Positions 8,529 through 17,669 are shown, numbered from the stretch's first letter. The stretch is 64,000 nucleotides of DNA from Methylobacterium radiotolerans JCM 2831 (GCF_000019725.1 NC_010505.1:4263001-4327000); one strand, 5' to 3'. Numbers and translations: made by a program. Notes: a model not told the origin generated them from the letters alone.

Positions 8529-9434
8529 CTAGCGGAGCGCGATGTCTCCGGGGACGCCCGCGGCCGCGGCCCCGCCGGCGGCCTTCTCGAACCACCGCCG
8601 GGCGGCGTCGAAATCCTGCTTCACCCCGCGACCGTTGAGGTAGAGGAAGCCGAGATTGTTCATCGCCTCCGCGTGGCCGGCGGCGGCCGCCTTCTCGAAC
8701 CAGCGGCGGGCCGCGGCGTCGTCCGGCTTCACGCCCTGGCCGTTCAGGTAGAGGCTGCCGAGGTTGTTCATCGCGTCCACGTTGCCGCCGGCGACCGCCT
8801 TCTCGAACCAGCGGCGGGCCGCGGGGGCGTCCGGCTTCACGCCCAGACCGTTGAGGTGCAGGCTGCCGAGGGCGTTCATCGCGTCGACGTTGCCGCCGGC
8901 GGCGGCCTTCCCGAACCAGGAGGCGGCCGCGCCGTAATCCTGCCCGACACCCTGACCGTTGGTGTAGAGAAGCCCGAGATTGTACATGGCCGACGCGGCA
9001 CCGGCGGCCGCGGCCTTCTCGTACCAGCTGCGGGCGGCGGCGTAGTCCTGCGCCACGCCCTGGCCGGCATCGTAGAGGCTGCCGAGGTTGTTCATGGCCT
9101 CGGCGTTGCCGGCGCGGGCGGCCTTCTCGAACCACGCGGCCGCGGCGGCGTAATCCTGCTTCACGCCCTGCCCGTTGTAGTACAGGCTGCCGAGGTTGAG
9201 CATGGCATCGACGTCGCCGCCGGCGGCGGACTTCTCGAACCAGCGTCCGGCCGTGCCGAAATCCTGCTTCACGCCCTGGCCGTTGATGTAGAGGATCCCG
9301 AGATTGTACATCGCGGCAGCGCTGGCGCCGGTGGCCAGCGTCGCGGAGGCGCTCCGGGCGGTCTCCGCCCGGGCGCCCAGTCCGGACAGGACCGAGAGCG
9401 CCAGCGTCATGGAAACGATGGATGTCGCGCGCAT
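8529..9434 (-). CDS. Exported Sel1-like repeat protein
   Basis: About 301 residues from the ATG at 9434; an ATG at 9470 adds 12 residues. A signal peptide is clear (MRATSIVSMTLALSVLSGLG, cleavage near ARA-ET). The rest is eight Sel1/TPR-like units of 36 residues with the pattern AMxNLGxLYxNGQGVKQDxxAAxxWFEKAA. The DNA repeats with the same 108-bp period. Such solenoids bind partner proteins in the periplasm or at the envelope. The units are very alike, so repeat number may vary between strains. It lies on the same strand as the upstream asparaginase gene, but 306 bp away. Confidence 0.85.
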   Translation of the reverse strand: MRATSIVSMTLALSVLSGLGARAETARSASATLATGASAAAMYNLGILYINGQGVKQDFGTAGRWFEKSAAGGDVDAMLNLGSLYYNGQGVKQDYAAAAAWFEKAARAGNAEAMNNLGSLYDAGQGVAQDYAAARSWYEKAAAAGAASAMYNLGLLYTNGQGVGQDYGAAASWFGKAAAGGNVDAMNALGSLHLNGLGVKPDAPAARRWFEKAVAGGNVDAMNNLGSLYLNGQGVKPDDAAARRWFEKAAAAGHAEAMNNLGFLYLNGRGVKQDFDAARRWFEKAAGGAAAAGVPGDIALR

Positions 9435-9684
9435 GGCCGTGAATCCCTGTGCGGGCACGCGAACCGTCATGCCCTGCGCGGAAGCCTATCCCGAGCATCT
9501 TCCGCAATGCTGATGGCGTCTTTCAGAACCTTGTTCCGTCCGATGACAGTCTTCCGGGACGAGGCCCCTTCAGCTGGACTGCACCGAACTGATCCGTGAC
9601 CTATCCGGGTCCGGCAGGACTTTCTGGACCAAATCGCACATGCGGCCCGCCGCGCCGGCGCGTCCCGCAGGCGCGCGACGGGCT

Positions 9685-9706
9685 CGCGCGTGGCAGCCCA
9701 CGCGCG
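9685..9706 (-). terminator. Perfect hairpin after the asparaginase gene
   Basis: A 9-bp perfect stem (CGCGCGTGG with its complement) and 4-nt loop lie 35 nt beyond the stop of the asparaginase-family gene. No T-run follows on the minus strand, so it is at best a weak or factor-assisted terminator. Confidence 0.35.
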
Positions 9707-9740
9707 TCGGGGAGCGTCCGGGGCCCGGCGGGCGCGGCGC

Positions 9741-10757
9741 CTAGTAGGTCGCGAACAGCCGCGCCACCGCCTCGGGCTCCGCCGTGACGGTCAGCGCCAG
9801 GGCGAGCAGGATCCGGGCCTTCTGCGGGGTGAGGTTGTCGGCGCTGAGGATGCCGCGGTTGCGCAGCCGGGTGGTGAGCGGGACCACCCCGCTGCCGGCC
9901 CGGGTCGACATCACCACCACGATCCCGGCGGCGGCCGCCGCCTCCAGGGCCTCGGCCTCGGCGGGCGGGGTCATGCCGGGGGCGAGACCGGCCGCGACGA
10001 GGCCGCGCGCGCCGGCGGCCAGGAAGGCCCGGACCGCGGTGCCGTCGGCGTCGGCGTATCCGTAGGCGACGTCGACCCGCGGCAGCGCCGACAGCGTCCG
10101 GATGTCGAACGGCGTGCCCGGCGCGTGCGCCCGCTCGGAGCGGCGGTAGTAGCGGACGGACTCGCCGTCGACGTGGCCGAGCACGCCGAAATCCGGGGTC
10201 CGGAAGGTCTGGAGCCGCGCCACCGAGGTCTTGGTCACCTCGCGGGCCGCCTGGATCTCGTCGTTGAGCACCACCAGCACGCCGCGCCCGCGGGAGGCCG
10301 GCGCCGCGGCCGTGCGCACGGCCGCCACGAGGTTCAGCTTGGCATCCGTGGAGAGGGCGCTCATCGGCCGCTGCGAGCCGACCAGCACCACCGGCAGATC
10401 CACCGTCAGGGTCAGGCTGAGGGCGTAGGCGGTCTCCTCCAGGGTGGCGGTGCCGTGCCCGATGACGATGCCGGCGAGATCCGGGTGCTCGGCCGCGAGG
10501 CGCTCGCACAGGCGGACGAGGTCGCGCCACTCGGCGAATCCGATCGCCGGGCTCGGGACCGCCCGGAACGGCACCGGCACCACCGTGGCGACCGTCGCGA
10601 GTTCCGGGACGGCGTCCAGGATCGCGCCGGCCTCGAGGCGCCGGTCGGTGGCGGTGTAGTCGAGGATGTCGAGGGCGTCGCGGCCGAGGGACGAGATCGT
10701 CCCGCCCGTGCCGATGAACGCGACCTTGGGCAATCCGGTCCCCGATCCTGCCGCCAT
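9741..10757 (-). CDS. L-asparaginase family amidohydrolase with an altered active-site motif
   Basis: 338 residues; the ATG at 10757 follows GGGAGAG. The first catalytic Thr sits in FIGTGGTISSLGRD and the Lys in REVTKTSVARLQTF, as in bacterial type asparaginases (Asn to Asp plus ammonia). The second motif reads GHGTATLEETAY where the usual form is HGTDTMEETAY, so the Asp beside the second catalytic Thr is Ala. That could change activity or substrate. No signal peptide is seen, so it should be cytoplasmic. Confidence is high for the fold and moderate for asparaginase activity. Confidence 0.82.
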   Translation of the reverse strand: MAAGSGTGLPKVAFIGTGGTISSLGRDALDILDYTATDRRLEAGAILDAVPELATVATVVPVPFRAVPSPAIGFAEWRDLVRLCERLAAEHPDLAGIVIGHGTATLEETAYALSLTLTVDLPVVLVGSQRPMSALSTDAKLNLVAAVRTAAAPASRGRGVLVVLNDEIQAAREVTKTSVARLQTFRTPDFGVLGHVDGESVRYYRRSERAHAPGTPFDIRTLSALPRVDVAYGYADADGTAVRAFLAAGARGLVAAGLAPGMTPPAEAEALEAAAAAGIVVVMSTRAGSGVVPLTTRLRNRGILSADNLTPQKARILLALALTVTAEPEAVARLFATY

Positions 10758-10910
10758 GCCGTCTCTCCCGATCCTGTCCACGCTGTGATGCCGCGTCGCG
10801 CGGCCGCGGTCGACCCCGGCCGCGCGCAGGCGGGCGATGCGCCGGGCGGGAGGCCCGCCGAGCGCGCCCCGGCCCCGCGCCCCGGCCCCTCGCCGGGACG
10901 GGCCGCGGCC

Positions 10911-11567
10911 TCAGCTGCGGAAGTCGACCAGAAGCGCCGAGGCGGTGCCGCCGTTGGCGGTGCCGCTCGCCCCGTAGCCGGCGCTGACCGACTGGCTGCT
11001 CTGGAGCTGCTGGATGAAGGTGGACAGCAGGTCGTTCGTCGTCCGCGCCGCGGAGGTGGTCGACGTCGAGGCCGCCGCGGAGGCCGACGCGGAGGCCGAC
11101 GTCCCGCTCCCGGCGCTGCCCGCGGCGTCCGCCGGCGGCGGGCCGGGCGGGGGCCCGGGCGGCGGGCCGGCCGGACCGGCGACGTCGCCGATGCCGTCGC
11201 CGGCGGCGTCGCCGCTCTGGGTGCTCCGGCCGTGGATGGCGAACAGGTTCTTCAGTTCCGCGGCCTGGTCGGCGGTGAGGCTGCCGCTGCTGACCTGATC
11301 GGCGATCAGACCGTCGATCCGGTCCTTCATCGAGGACGGGTCGAGCTTCGACCCTGTCGCGGTGCTGCCCGAGGCGGAGCTGGCCGACGACAGGCTCGAA
11401 TCGATGCTGCTCAGGGCGCTCGTGAGCGCCGTCGCGTCGGTGCTGCTGATCGTGCCGGCCGACAGCGCGCCGCTGATCGTGTCGGACATCCGGGTCTGGG
11501 GCGACGGAGGCGGCGACCATCGCTGCGCGGCGAGCTGTGCTGCCGCGGTGGACGTGAGGGTACTCAT
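10911..11567 (-). CDS. Low-complexity Ser/Ala/Pro-rich hypothetical protein
   Basis: 218 residues from the ATG at 11567. The middle carries a helical segment (DRIDGLIADQVSSGSLTADQ and on) reminiscent of the spacing in calcium-loop or Sec-independent surface proteins, flanked by Ser/Ala tracts and a PPPGPPPGPPP stretch. No signal peptide or membrane segment is present. I do not recognise the family. It lies 171 bp upstream (in minus-strand terms, downstream) of cheR, but with no sign of co-transcription. The low complexity makes it a candidate for fast divergence. Confidence 0.55.
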   Translation of the reverse strand: MSTLTSTAAAQLAAQRWSPPPSPQTRMSDTISGALSAGTISSTDATALTSALSSIDSSLSSASSASGSTATGSKLDPSSMKDRIDGLIADQVSSGSLTADQAAELKNLFAIHGRSTQSGDAAGDGIGDVAGPAGPPPGPPPGPPPADAAGSAGSGTSASASASAAASTSTTSAARTTNDLLSTFIQQLQSSQSVSAGYGASGTANGGTASALLVDFRS

Positions 11568-11738
11568 GACGGGGCTCGGGTCACGGATGAGCCGGATTCG
11601 CCCGGCGGCGGGTCCGTGTGCAAATTACCCACGCGGTTCTTAAAGCCGCGTTTCCGGGATCGCCCGGATCCCTGCCGCGGGGTCGGGTGCGCCGACGGCT
11701 CGGAGCCGGGGCGCGACCGGGAACCCCGATCGCGCCGC

Positions 11739-12602
11739 TCAGAGGCTCGCGGCCATGCGCAGCGGCGCCGCCTCGGCCGGGCGCAGCGCGGCCTCGGCGT
11801 GGCCGTAGAGGCCGCGGTGCTTCGGGTTCGGCGACAGCCGGTCGGTCAGGCCGATCACCGTCTCGGCGGCGCCGAGCAGGAGCGCGCCCTCCGGGGCGAG
11901 CTGCGCCGCGAGCCGCGCCAGGACGTCCGACTTGGTCGGCGCGTCGAAGTAGATCAGCACGTTGCGGCAGTAGATCACGTCGAACTGGCCCAGCGAGGCG
12001 AAGCTGTGCAGCAGGTTGAGCTGCCGGTAATCCACCATGCTGCGCAGGCTCTGGGCGATCTGCCACTGCTCGCCGACCTGGGTGAAGTACTTGATCAGCC
12101 ACTGCACCGGCAGGCCGCGCTGGACCTCGAAATGGCTGTACAGCCCGAGCTTGGCCTTCTCGATCACCTCGGTCGACAGGTCGGTGGCGACGATCTCCAC
12201 CTGCCAGCCGGCGAGCCGCGGCGCCGCCTCCTGGAGGAGCATGGCCAGCGAGTACGGCTCCTGCCCGGTGGAGGCCGCCGCGCACCAGATCCGCAGCCGG
12301 CGGCGGCCGGCATTGCGCGCCAGCACGTCCGGCAGGAGCGTGTCGCGGAACAGGTCGAAGGGGATCCGGTCGCGGAAGAAGAAGGTCTCGTTCGTGGTCA
12401 TGGCCTCGACCACGGCCCGCTCGATCGTGCTGTTCTGGGCGAGCTTGAGGGTGCCGATCAGGTCGCCGAGGCTGGCGAGGCCGAAGCGGCGGCAGACCGG
12501 GGTCAGCCGGCTCTCCACGAGGTAGCGCTTCTCCGGCGTCAGCGCGAGGCCGGAGCGCTGCTTCAGGAAGGTGCGCAGGAATTCGAACTCGAGTTCGGTC
12601 AT
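11739..12602 (-). CDS. cheR: Chemotaxis protein methyltransferase CheR
   Basis: 287 residues. The N-terminal helical domain (FEFLRTFLKQRSGLALTPEK) precedes the methyltransferase domain, with MTTNETFFFRD, the AdoMet-binding RIWCAAASTGQEPYSLAML, and DVIYCRNVLIYFD. It methylates receptor glutamates to set adaptation. The ATG at 12602 overlaps the cheB stop (ATGA), so the two opposing adaptation enzymes are translationally coupled. It is the last gene of the chpT-cheA-cheW-cheY-cheB-cheR operon. Confidence 0.95.
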   Translation of the reverse strand: MTELEFEFLRTFLKQRSGLALTPEKRYLVESRLTPVCRRFGLASLGDLIGTLKLAQNSTIERAVVEAMTTNETFFFRDRIPFDLFRDTLLPDVLARNAGRRRLRIWCAAASTGQEPYSLAMLLQEAAPRLAGWQVEIVATDLSTEVIEKAKLGLYSHFEVQRGLPVQWLIKYFTQVGEQWQIAQSLRSMVDYRQLNLLHSFASLGQFDVIYCRNVLIYFDAPTKSDVLARLAAQLAPEGALLLGAAETVIGLTDRLSPNPKHRGLYGHAEAALRPAEAAPLRMAASL

Positions 12603-13816
12603 GCCGGCTGCCCCGTGATCAGGGCGCGCAGCGCCGTCGCGAGCTCGGGCAGCGGCAGCACGGCCTCGGCGAGCCCGGCCCGCGCGACGCTGCCCGGCAT
12701 GCCCCAGACCGTGCTGGTGGCCTCGTCCTGGGCGAGGACCGGGCCGCCGGCCTCGGTGAGCGCCCGGGCGCCGTTGGTCCCGTCCGAGCCCATGCCGGTG
12801 AGGATCACCGTCGCGGTGGCGGCGCCGAACACGACCGCCGCGTCCTTGAACAGCACGTCGACCGCGGGGCGGCAGAAATTCACCGGCGGGCCGTCGGTGA
12901 GCTTGATGATCGGGCCGCCGGCCCCGGCGGCCAGCCCCATGTGGCGGCCGCCCGGGGCCACGTAGATGCGGCCCGGCTCGACCCGCTCCTCGGCCTTGCC
13001 CTCGGCCGCCGGGAGCCCGGTGCGGGTGGACAGGTGCTCGGCGAAGACCGCCGTGAAGATCGGCGGCATGTGCTGGACGATCAGGACCGGCAGGCGCCGC
13101 AGGGCGGCCGCGCCGATGCCCTCCAGCATCTCGCCCACGGCCCGCGGCCCGCCCGTGGACGAGCCGATCAGCAGGGCCCGGGGCTGGGTCCGGTTGCGGA
13201 CCTTGGGCCGCAGGGTGAAGGGGGTCGCCGGGCGCGCCGCGGCGGCCGGCGCCGGATGCGCCGCGGCCGGCACGGCCACGGGTGCGGGCGCGGCGTGGTG
13301 CCCCGGGGCGTGGCCGGCGGGCGCGGCGGCCGGGCGCCGGTTCCGCGCGCGGGCGGAGCCGAACACGCGGACGCGCTCGATCAGCTCGACCCGGAACGTG
13401 TCCGAGGTGGTGACGCCGCGGCTGCTCTCCGGCTTGGCGATGTAGTCCACCGCGCCGAGGGCGAGGCATTTCAGCGAGATGTCGGCGTTGCGCGTCGTCA
13501 GCGTCGACATCATCACGACCTGCACGCTCGGGCTCATGGCGAGCATGCGCGGCAGCGCGGTCGTGCCGTCGAGTTCCGGCATCTCGATGTCGAGCAGGAC
13601 CACGTCCGGGTCGTGCTTGGCCATCAGCTCGAGGGCGATCCGGCCGTTCGAGGCCGTGCCGACGAGCTCGAATCCGGCCTCGCCGATCCAGCGGGCGACG
13701 AGGCCGCGCACCACGGCCGAATCGTCGGCCACCAGGACACGGATCGCCGTGGCCGATGAGGTCGTGCTCTGGGTTGGCGGCGTGCGCAGCGGGGCGACCG
13801 CGGGACTCAGGGCCAT
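12599..13816 (-). CDS. cheB: Chemotaxis response regulator protein-glutamate methylesterase CheB
   Basis: 405 residues in two domains. The receiver domain (about 24-145) has the DD pair at 31-32 and phospho-acceptor Asp 76 in LLDIEMPELDG. After an unusually Ala/Pro/His-rich linker (about 155-205) comes the methylesterase domain, with Ser in LIGSSTGGPRAV, His in VQHMPP and Asp in TGMGSDGTNGA as the catalytic triad. It removes methyl groups from, and deamidates, receptors. The linker is longer and more repetitive than in enteric CheB. The gene starts 58 bp after cheY. Confidence 0.95.
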   Translation of the reverse strand: MALSPAVAPLRTPPTQSTTSSATAIRVLVADDSAVVRGLVARWIGEAGFELVGTASNGRIALELMAKHDPDVVLLDIEMPELDGTTALPRMLAMSPSVQVVMMSTLTTRNADISLKCLALGAVDYIAKPESSRGVTTSDTFRVELIERVRVFGSARARNRRPAAAPAGHAPGHHAAPAPVAVPAAAHPAPAAAARPATPFTLRPKVRNRTQPRALLIGSSTGGPRAVGEMLEGIGAAALRRLPVLIVQHMPPIFTAVFAEHLSTRTGLPAAEGKAEERVEPGRIYVAPGGRHMGLAAGAGGPIIKLTDGPPVNFCRPAVDVLFKDAAVVFGAATATVILTGMGSDGTNGARALTEAGGPVLAQDEATSTVWGMPGSVARAGLAEAVLPLPELATALRALITGQPA

Positions 13817-13874
13817 GATGATTGCCTCGGGTGCAGGGTCGCGGGGCTCGGGCCGCGGGTCAGGGAGCGGGCGA

Positions 13875-14267
13875 TCAGGCCGCGTCGGCGACGAGACCGA
13901 CCTGTTCGAGCTTGGCCGTCAGGATGTCGCGGTCGAAGGGCTTCATGATGTACTCGTCGGCCCCCGCCCGGAGGGCGCGGGCGATCGCCCCGACGTCGTT
14001 CTCGGTCGTGCAGAACAGGACCTTCGGCGCGCCCCCGCCCTCGCTCTGGCGCAGGGCCTGGAGGAACGCGTAGCCGTCCATGTTCGGCATGTTCCAGTCG
14101 AGCAGGATGGCGTCGGGCATGCTGGCCGCGCAGGCTTCGAGGGCGGCGCTGCCGTCCTCGGCCTCGCTGACGTTCATGCCGAGATCCTCGATGATCCGCC
14201 GGGCGACCTTCCGGATCACCGCGGAATCGTCCACCACCAGGCAGGTGGTCTCGTGGGGCGCCTTCAT
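13875..14267 (-). CDS. cheY: CheY-type single-domain response regulator
   Basis: 130 residues from the ATG at 14267, chosen for the GGGAGAGG site just before it. It is a lone receiver with the acidic pair near residue 13 (VVDDSAVIRK), phospho-acceptor Asp 57 in ILLDWNMPNMDG, the switch Thr in LFCTTEND, and the conserved Lys in IMKPFD. It should carry phosphate from CheA to the motor, or act as a phosphate sink. Its form is close to the CheY1/SpdR-like receivers next to hybrid CheA genes in Rhizobiales. It starts 11 bp after cheW. Confidence 0.92.
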   Translation of the reverse strand: MKAPHETTCLVVDDSAVIRKVARRIIEDLGMNVSEAEDGSAALEACAASMPDAILLDWNMPNMDGYAFLQALRQSEGGGAPKVLFCTTENDVGAIARALRAGADEYIMKPFDRDILTAKLEQVGLVADAA

Positions 14268-14278
14268 CGACCTCTCCC

Positions 14279-14797
14279 TCAAGCCGCCTTGGCGCCAGCG
14301 GGCGTGAAGCCGAGGAGCGCGTCCACGTCGAGGATCACCAGGAGCCGCCCGTCGAGGCGGTGGACGCAGGTGGCGAGGTCGCGGAAGCGCGGATCCAGGT
14401 TGATCGGCACCGCCTCGCGGCTGTCGGCGCCGAGCTTGAGCACCTCGCCGACGCCGTCGACCACCAGCGCGAAGGTCTCGCCGGCCTGCTCCAGGCCGAT
14501 CGCCATCTTGGGGCTGGCCTTGGTGCCGTCCGCCTCGGCCTCCGCGTCGGGCAGGCCCAGGCGCCGGCGCAGGCTCATAGCCGTCACGACCCGGCCGCGC
14601 AGGTTCAGGAGGCCGACGATCTCGGCCGGCGCCAGGGGCACCGGCGTGACGCCCGACGGGACGAAGACGTCGTGGACCCGCTCGATCGCCAGGCCGAACA
14701 GCGTCTCGCCGACATAGACCGTGACGAAGTCGTCGGTGGCGCCGGTCTCGACCCCGTTGGTGGTGGCGCCGCTGGTGTTGGCGTTGGCAGCCTGCAT
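14279..14797 (-). CDS. cheW: Chemotaxis coupling protein CheW
   Basis: 172 residues. The CheW fold runs from about residue 22: VTVYVGETLFGLAIERVHDV, LAPAEIVGLLNLRGRVVTAM, then IGLEQAGETFALVVDGVGEV. It couples receptors to CheA. The first 20 residues are Ala/Thr/Asn-rich and probably disordered. An internal Ala/Glu-rich insertion (DAEAEADGT) lies between two strands. It is separated from cheA by 106 bp that hold a five-unit 14-bp repeat, an odd feature in an otherwise tight operon. Confidence 0.92.
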   Translation of the reverse strand: MQAANANTSGATTNGVETGATDDFVTVYVGETLFGLAIERVHDVFVPSGVTPVPLAPAEIVGLLNLRGRVVTAMSLRRRLGLPDAEAEADGTKASPKMAIGLEQAGETFALVVDGVGEVLKLGADSREAVPINLDPRFRDLATCVHRLDGRLLVILDVDALLGFTPAGAKAA

Positions 14798-14831
14798 CGG
14801 AACTCTCCGGATTCGTTCGTCGCGATCGTCG

Positions 14832-14901
14832 CGATCGGCATGGGGCGATCGGCCTGGGTCGATCGGCGCGGGTCGATCGCCCTGGGGCGGTCGGCGCGGA
14901 G
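14832..14901. repeat. Five-unit 14-bp tandem repeat between cheA and cheW
   Basis: Five adjacent 14-bp units follow the form CGATCGGCNYGGGK: 14832-14845, 14846-14859, 14860-14873, 14874-14887 and a more diverged 14888-14901. They fill most of the space between the cheA stop (14904) and the cheW start (14797). Each unit holds or nearly holds CGATCG. A length-variable spacer that tunes cheW expression is possible but unproven. Confidence 0.8.
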
Positions 14902-14903
14902 GC

Positions 14904-17669
14904 TCAGGCGGCTTTCGACACCGTGGCGGCGCCGATCTCGGCCAGCGCCGAGATCAGGCCGCTGCGGTCGAACTTCGCCACGAGGTCGCTGATCGCGAGC
15001 GCCCGCGCCTTCTCCACCGCGTCGGCGCCGATCGCGCCGGTGAGCCCGATCACCGGGAGCCCGGCGAGGCGCGGCTCGGCCCGCCGCATGGCGGCGACGA
15101 GGTCGAAGCCGCTGCGGCCCGGCATCTCCAGGTCGGTGACCACCACCTCGATCTGCGGATCGGACTGGAGGGTCGACAGGGCCGTCTCGGCGCTCGACGC
15201 CGTGACCACCTGGTAGCCCGCGGCCTTCAGCACCGGGCTCAGCATGTCGCGGAAGAAGGCCGAGTCGTCGACCAGCAGGATCGTGGAGATCTGCTCGGGC
15301 CGCTTCAGGCCGCGCGCCCAGTCGTCGTAGGCCAGCGGCAGGAAGTGGGCGATGTTGATGATGTCGGTCGCCCGGCCCCGCAGCACCGCCGAGCCGATCA
15401 GGTCCGACCGGTCCGCGGCGATCTCGATGTCGAGGCGCTCCTCGACGATGTCGACGATCTCGTCGACCACGAGGCCCATGGCGCGCTCGCCGTCGGAGAA
15501 CACCACCAGGGCCTGCGTACCCTCCGACTTGATGGTGATCGCCGCGTCGGCCGGGACCAGGGGCATCAGGCGCCCGCGGTACTGGATCAGCGCGCGGCCG
15601 CCCAGCCACTCGACCTTGGCGCACTCGATCTCCTCGAGGCGGGTGACCAGCGACAGCGGCACCGCCTTGAAGCTGCCCTGGCCGCCCTTGAACACCAGGA
15701 GCGTGGTCTTGGTGTCGGCCATCTCGACCGCCTCGTCGGCGTCGGCGTCGATGTGGCCGCCGCTGCCCTGGACGCCCTGCGCCACTTGGCGGGCCACGCC
15801 GTTCGGATCGACGATCAGCACCACGGCACCGTCGCCGAGGATCGTGTTGCCGGCAAACATCGGGATGTGCCGCAGCTTCACCGACATCGGCTTCACGACG
15901 ATCTCTTCCGTGTGGAAGACCTCGTCGACGAGGATGCCGAAGCGCTCGCGCCCGACCTGGGCGACCACCACGAAGCCGGCCTGCTCCGCCTCGCCGCCCG
16001 GGCTCGACTGCCCGAGCAGGCCGGTGAGCGAGACGATCGGCAGGAGCCGCTCGCGCAGGCGCAGCACCGGCGCGCCGTTGATGTGCTCGACCCGCTGCGC
16101 CCCGGCATCGACCCGGACCAGCTCCAGAACCGCCACCTGCGGCAGGGCGAAGCGGTGCTCGCCGGCCCGCACGATCAGGGCGGCCACGATGGCCAGGGTC
16201 AGCGGGATCTTGATGGTGAAGGTGGTGCCGCGGCCCGCCGTGGTGGCGATGTCGATCAGGCCGCCGATGGTCTCGATGTTGGTCTTGACCACGTCCATAC
16301 CGACGCCGCGGCCCGAGACCGAGGTCACCGCCGCCGCCGTCGAGAAGCCGGCGTGGAAGATGAACTTGGCGACCTGGGCGTCGGTCATCCGCTCGACATC
16401 GGCCTGGGAGGCGAGGCCGCGCTCCACCGCCTTCTTGCGGATGGCCGCGAGGTTCAGGCCCTTGCCGTCGTCGGCGATCTCGATCGTGATCGTGCCGCCC
16501 TCGTGGTAGGCGGCGAGCCGGATCGTGCCGCGGGCGGGCTTGCCCGCCGCCACGCGCTCGGCGGTCGATTCGAGGCCGTGATCCGCCGAGTTGCGGACCA
16601 TGTGGGTCAGCGGGTCCTTGATGACCTCGAGGACCTGCCGGTCGAGCTCGGTCTCGTTGCCGACCATCACGAGGTCGATCTGCTTGCCGAGCTCGGCCGA
16701 GAGGTCGCGCACCACGCGCGGCAGCTTCTGCCACGCGTTGCCGATCGGCTGCATGCGCGTCTTCATGACGCCTTCCTGCAGTTCGGCGGTGACGTGCGAC
16801 AGGCGCTGCAGCGGGACCTTGTAGCTCGAATCCTCGTGCCGGCGGGCGATCTCGAGGAGCTGGTTGCGGGTCAGCACCAGCTCCGAGACCATCGTCATCA
16901 GGTGCTCGAGCGTGTCGACGTTCACCCGGATCGTCTGGTTCTTGGCGGCGGCGGTCGCCTCGCCCTCGACGGCCTCGGCCTTCTCGGCGCGCGCCGGCTC
17001 GGCCTTCTCGGCCTCGACGGGCTCGGCCCGGGCCGGTTCGGGCCTCTTCTCGGCCTTGGGCGCCGCGCTGGCGGCGGGCGCCGGAGCGGGGGCGACGGCG
17101 GCCGCAGGCGCGGGCACCGGAGCCGGGGCGGCCGGCGGCGGCGGGAGGAAATCCGATTCGTCCGGACCGGGGGCGGCCAGGAAGGCGGCCTCCAGATCGT
17201 CCAGGGAGACCTCACCGGGCTTCAGCTCGCGGACCACCGGATCGGGCAGGACCGGCTCGGGCGGCGGCGGCGGGGCGGCGGCCGCCGGCTCGGGCGAGCC
17301 CTCGGCCATGCGCTCGAGGGCGGAGATGAGGTCGTCGTCCGAGCCCGCGGGCTCGGTGCCGGTGGCCTCCAGATCGGCCAGGATGGCCTTCAGCCGGTCC
17401 AGCGTCAGCAGGATCAGGGTCACGGAATCGGACGTGGCGGGCAGCCCGTCGCGGAATCGACCCATCAAGGTCTCGGCGGCGTGCGCCAGGGCTTCGAGCC
17501 GCGGGAGTCCGAGAAACCCGCAGGTTCCCTTGATCGTGTGGACGAGTCTGAAAATATTCCGCAGAATAGTCTCGTTGTTCGGATCCTGCTCGAATCGAAC
17601 CAATTCTGCATCGACCGTGTCGAGATGCTCCCCGCTCTCGGTCAAAAACTCGCGAAGCAGGTCGTCCAT
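14904..17669 (-). CDS. cheA: Hybrid chemotaxis histidine kinase CheA with receiver domain
   Basis: 921 residues. Domains in order: Hpt with phosphorylated His 44 in FRLVHTIKGTCGFLG; an Ala/Pro/Glu-rich linker (about 125-245); dimerisation helices (LEHLMTMVSELVLTRNQLLE); HATPase with DPLTHMVRNSADHG and SGRGVGMDVVKTN; two successive CheW-like domains (about 530-670 and 680-790); and a C-terminal receiver with VVVTDLEMPGRSG. It relays receptor signals to CheY and CheB. The added receiver could accept phosphate from Hpt as a brake. This architecture is known in Alphaproteobacteria. It lies 104 bp after chpT. Confidence 0.95.
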   Translation of the reverse strand: MDDLLREFLTESGEHLDTVDAELVRFEQDPNNETILRNIFRLVHTIKGTCGFLGLPRLEALAHAAETLMGRFRDGLPATSDSVTLILLTLDRLKAILADLEATGTEPAGSDDDLISALERMAEGSPEPAAAAPPPPPEPVLPDPVVRELKPGEVSLDDLEAAFLAAPGPDESDFLPPPPAAPAPVPAPAAAVAPAPAPAASAAPKAEKRPEPARAEPVEAEKAEPARAEKAEAVEGEATAAAKNQTIRVNVDTLEHLMTMVSELVLTRNQLLEIARRHEDSSYKVPLQRLSHVTAELQEGVMKTRMQPIGNAWQKLPRVVRDLSAELGKQIDLVMVGNETELDRQVLEVIKDPLTHMVRNSADHGLESTAERVAAGKPARGTIRLAAYHEGGTITIEIADDGKGLNLAAIRKKAVERGLASQADVERMTDAQVAKFIFHAGFSTAAAVTSVSGRGVGMDVVKTNIETIGGLIDIATTAGRGTTFTIKIPLTLAIVAALIVRAGEHRFALPQVAVLELVRVDAGAQRVEHINGAPVLRLRERLLPIVSLTGLLGQSSPGGEAEQAGFVVVAQVGRERFGILVDEVFHTEEIVVKPMSVKLRHIPMFAGNTILGDGAVVLIVDPNGVARQVAQGVQGSGGHIDADADEAVEMADTKTTLLVFKGGQGSFKAVPLSLVTRLEEIECAKVEWLGGRALIQYRGRLMPLVPADAAITIKSEGTQALVVFSDGERAMGLVVDEIVDIVEERLDIEIAADRSDLIGSAVLRGRATDIINIAHFLPLAYDDWARGLKRPEQISTILLVDDSAFFRDMLSPVLKAAGYQVVTASSAETALSTLQSDPQIEVVVTDLEMPGRSGFDLVAAMRRAEPRLAGLPVIGLTGAIGADAVEKARALAISDLVAKFDRSGLISALAEIGAATVSKAA

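Noticed and set aside
7852..9507. A 551-residue minus-strand frame covering the hydrolase
   Set aside because: Only its last 177 residues are a real protein; the rest is an Arg-rich shadow of the Sel1 gene.
9690..12965. A 1091-residue plus-strand frame
   Set aside because: It lies antisense to asparaginase, cheR and cheB, has low-complexity composition and no motif.
14832..14901. CRISPR array
   Set aside because: Units are 14 bp, directly adjacent and without spacers; no cas gene in the window.
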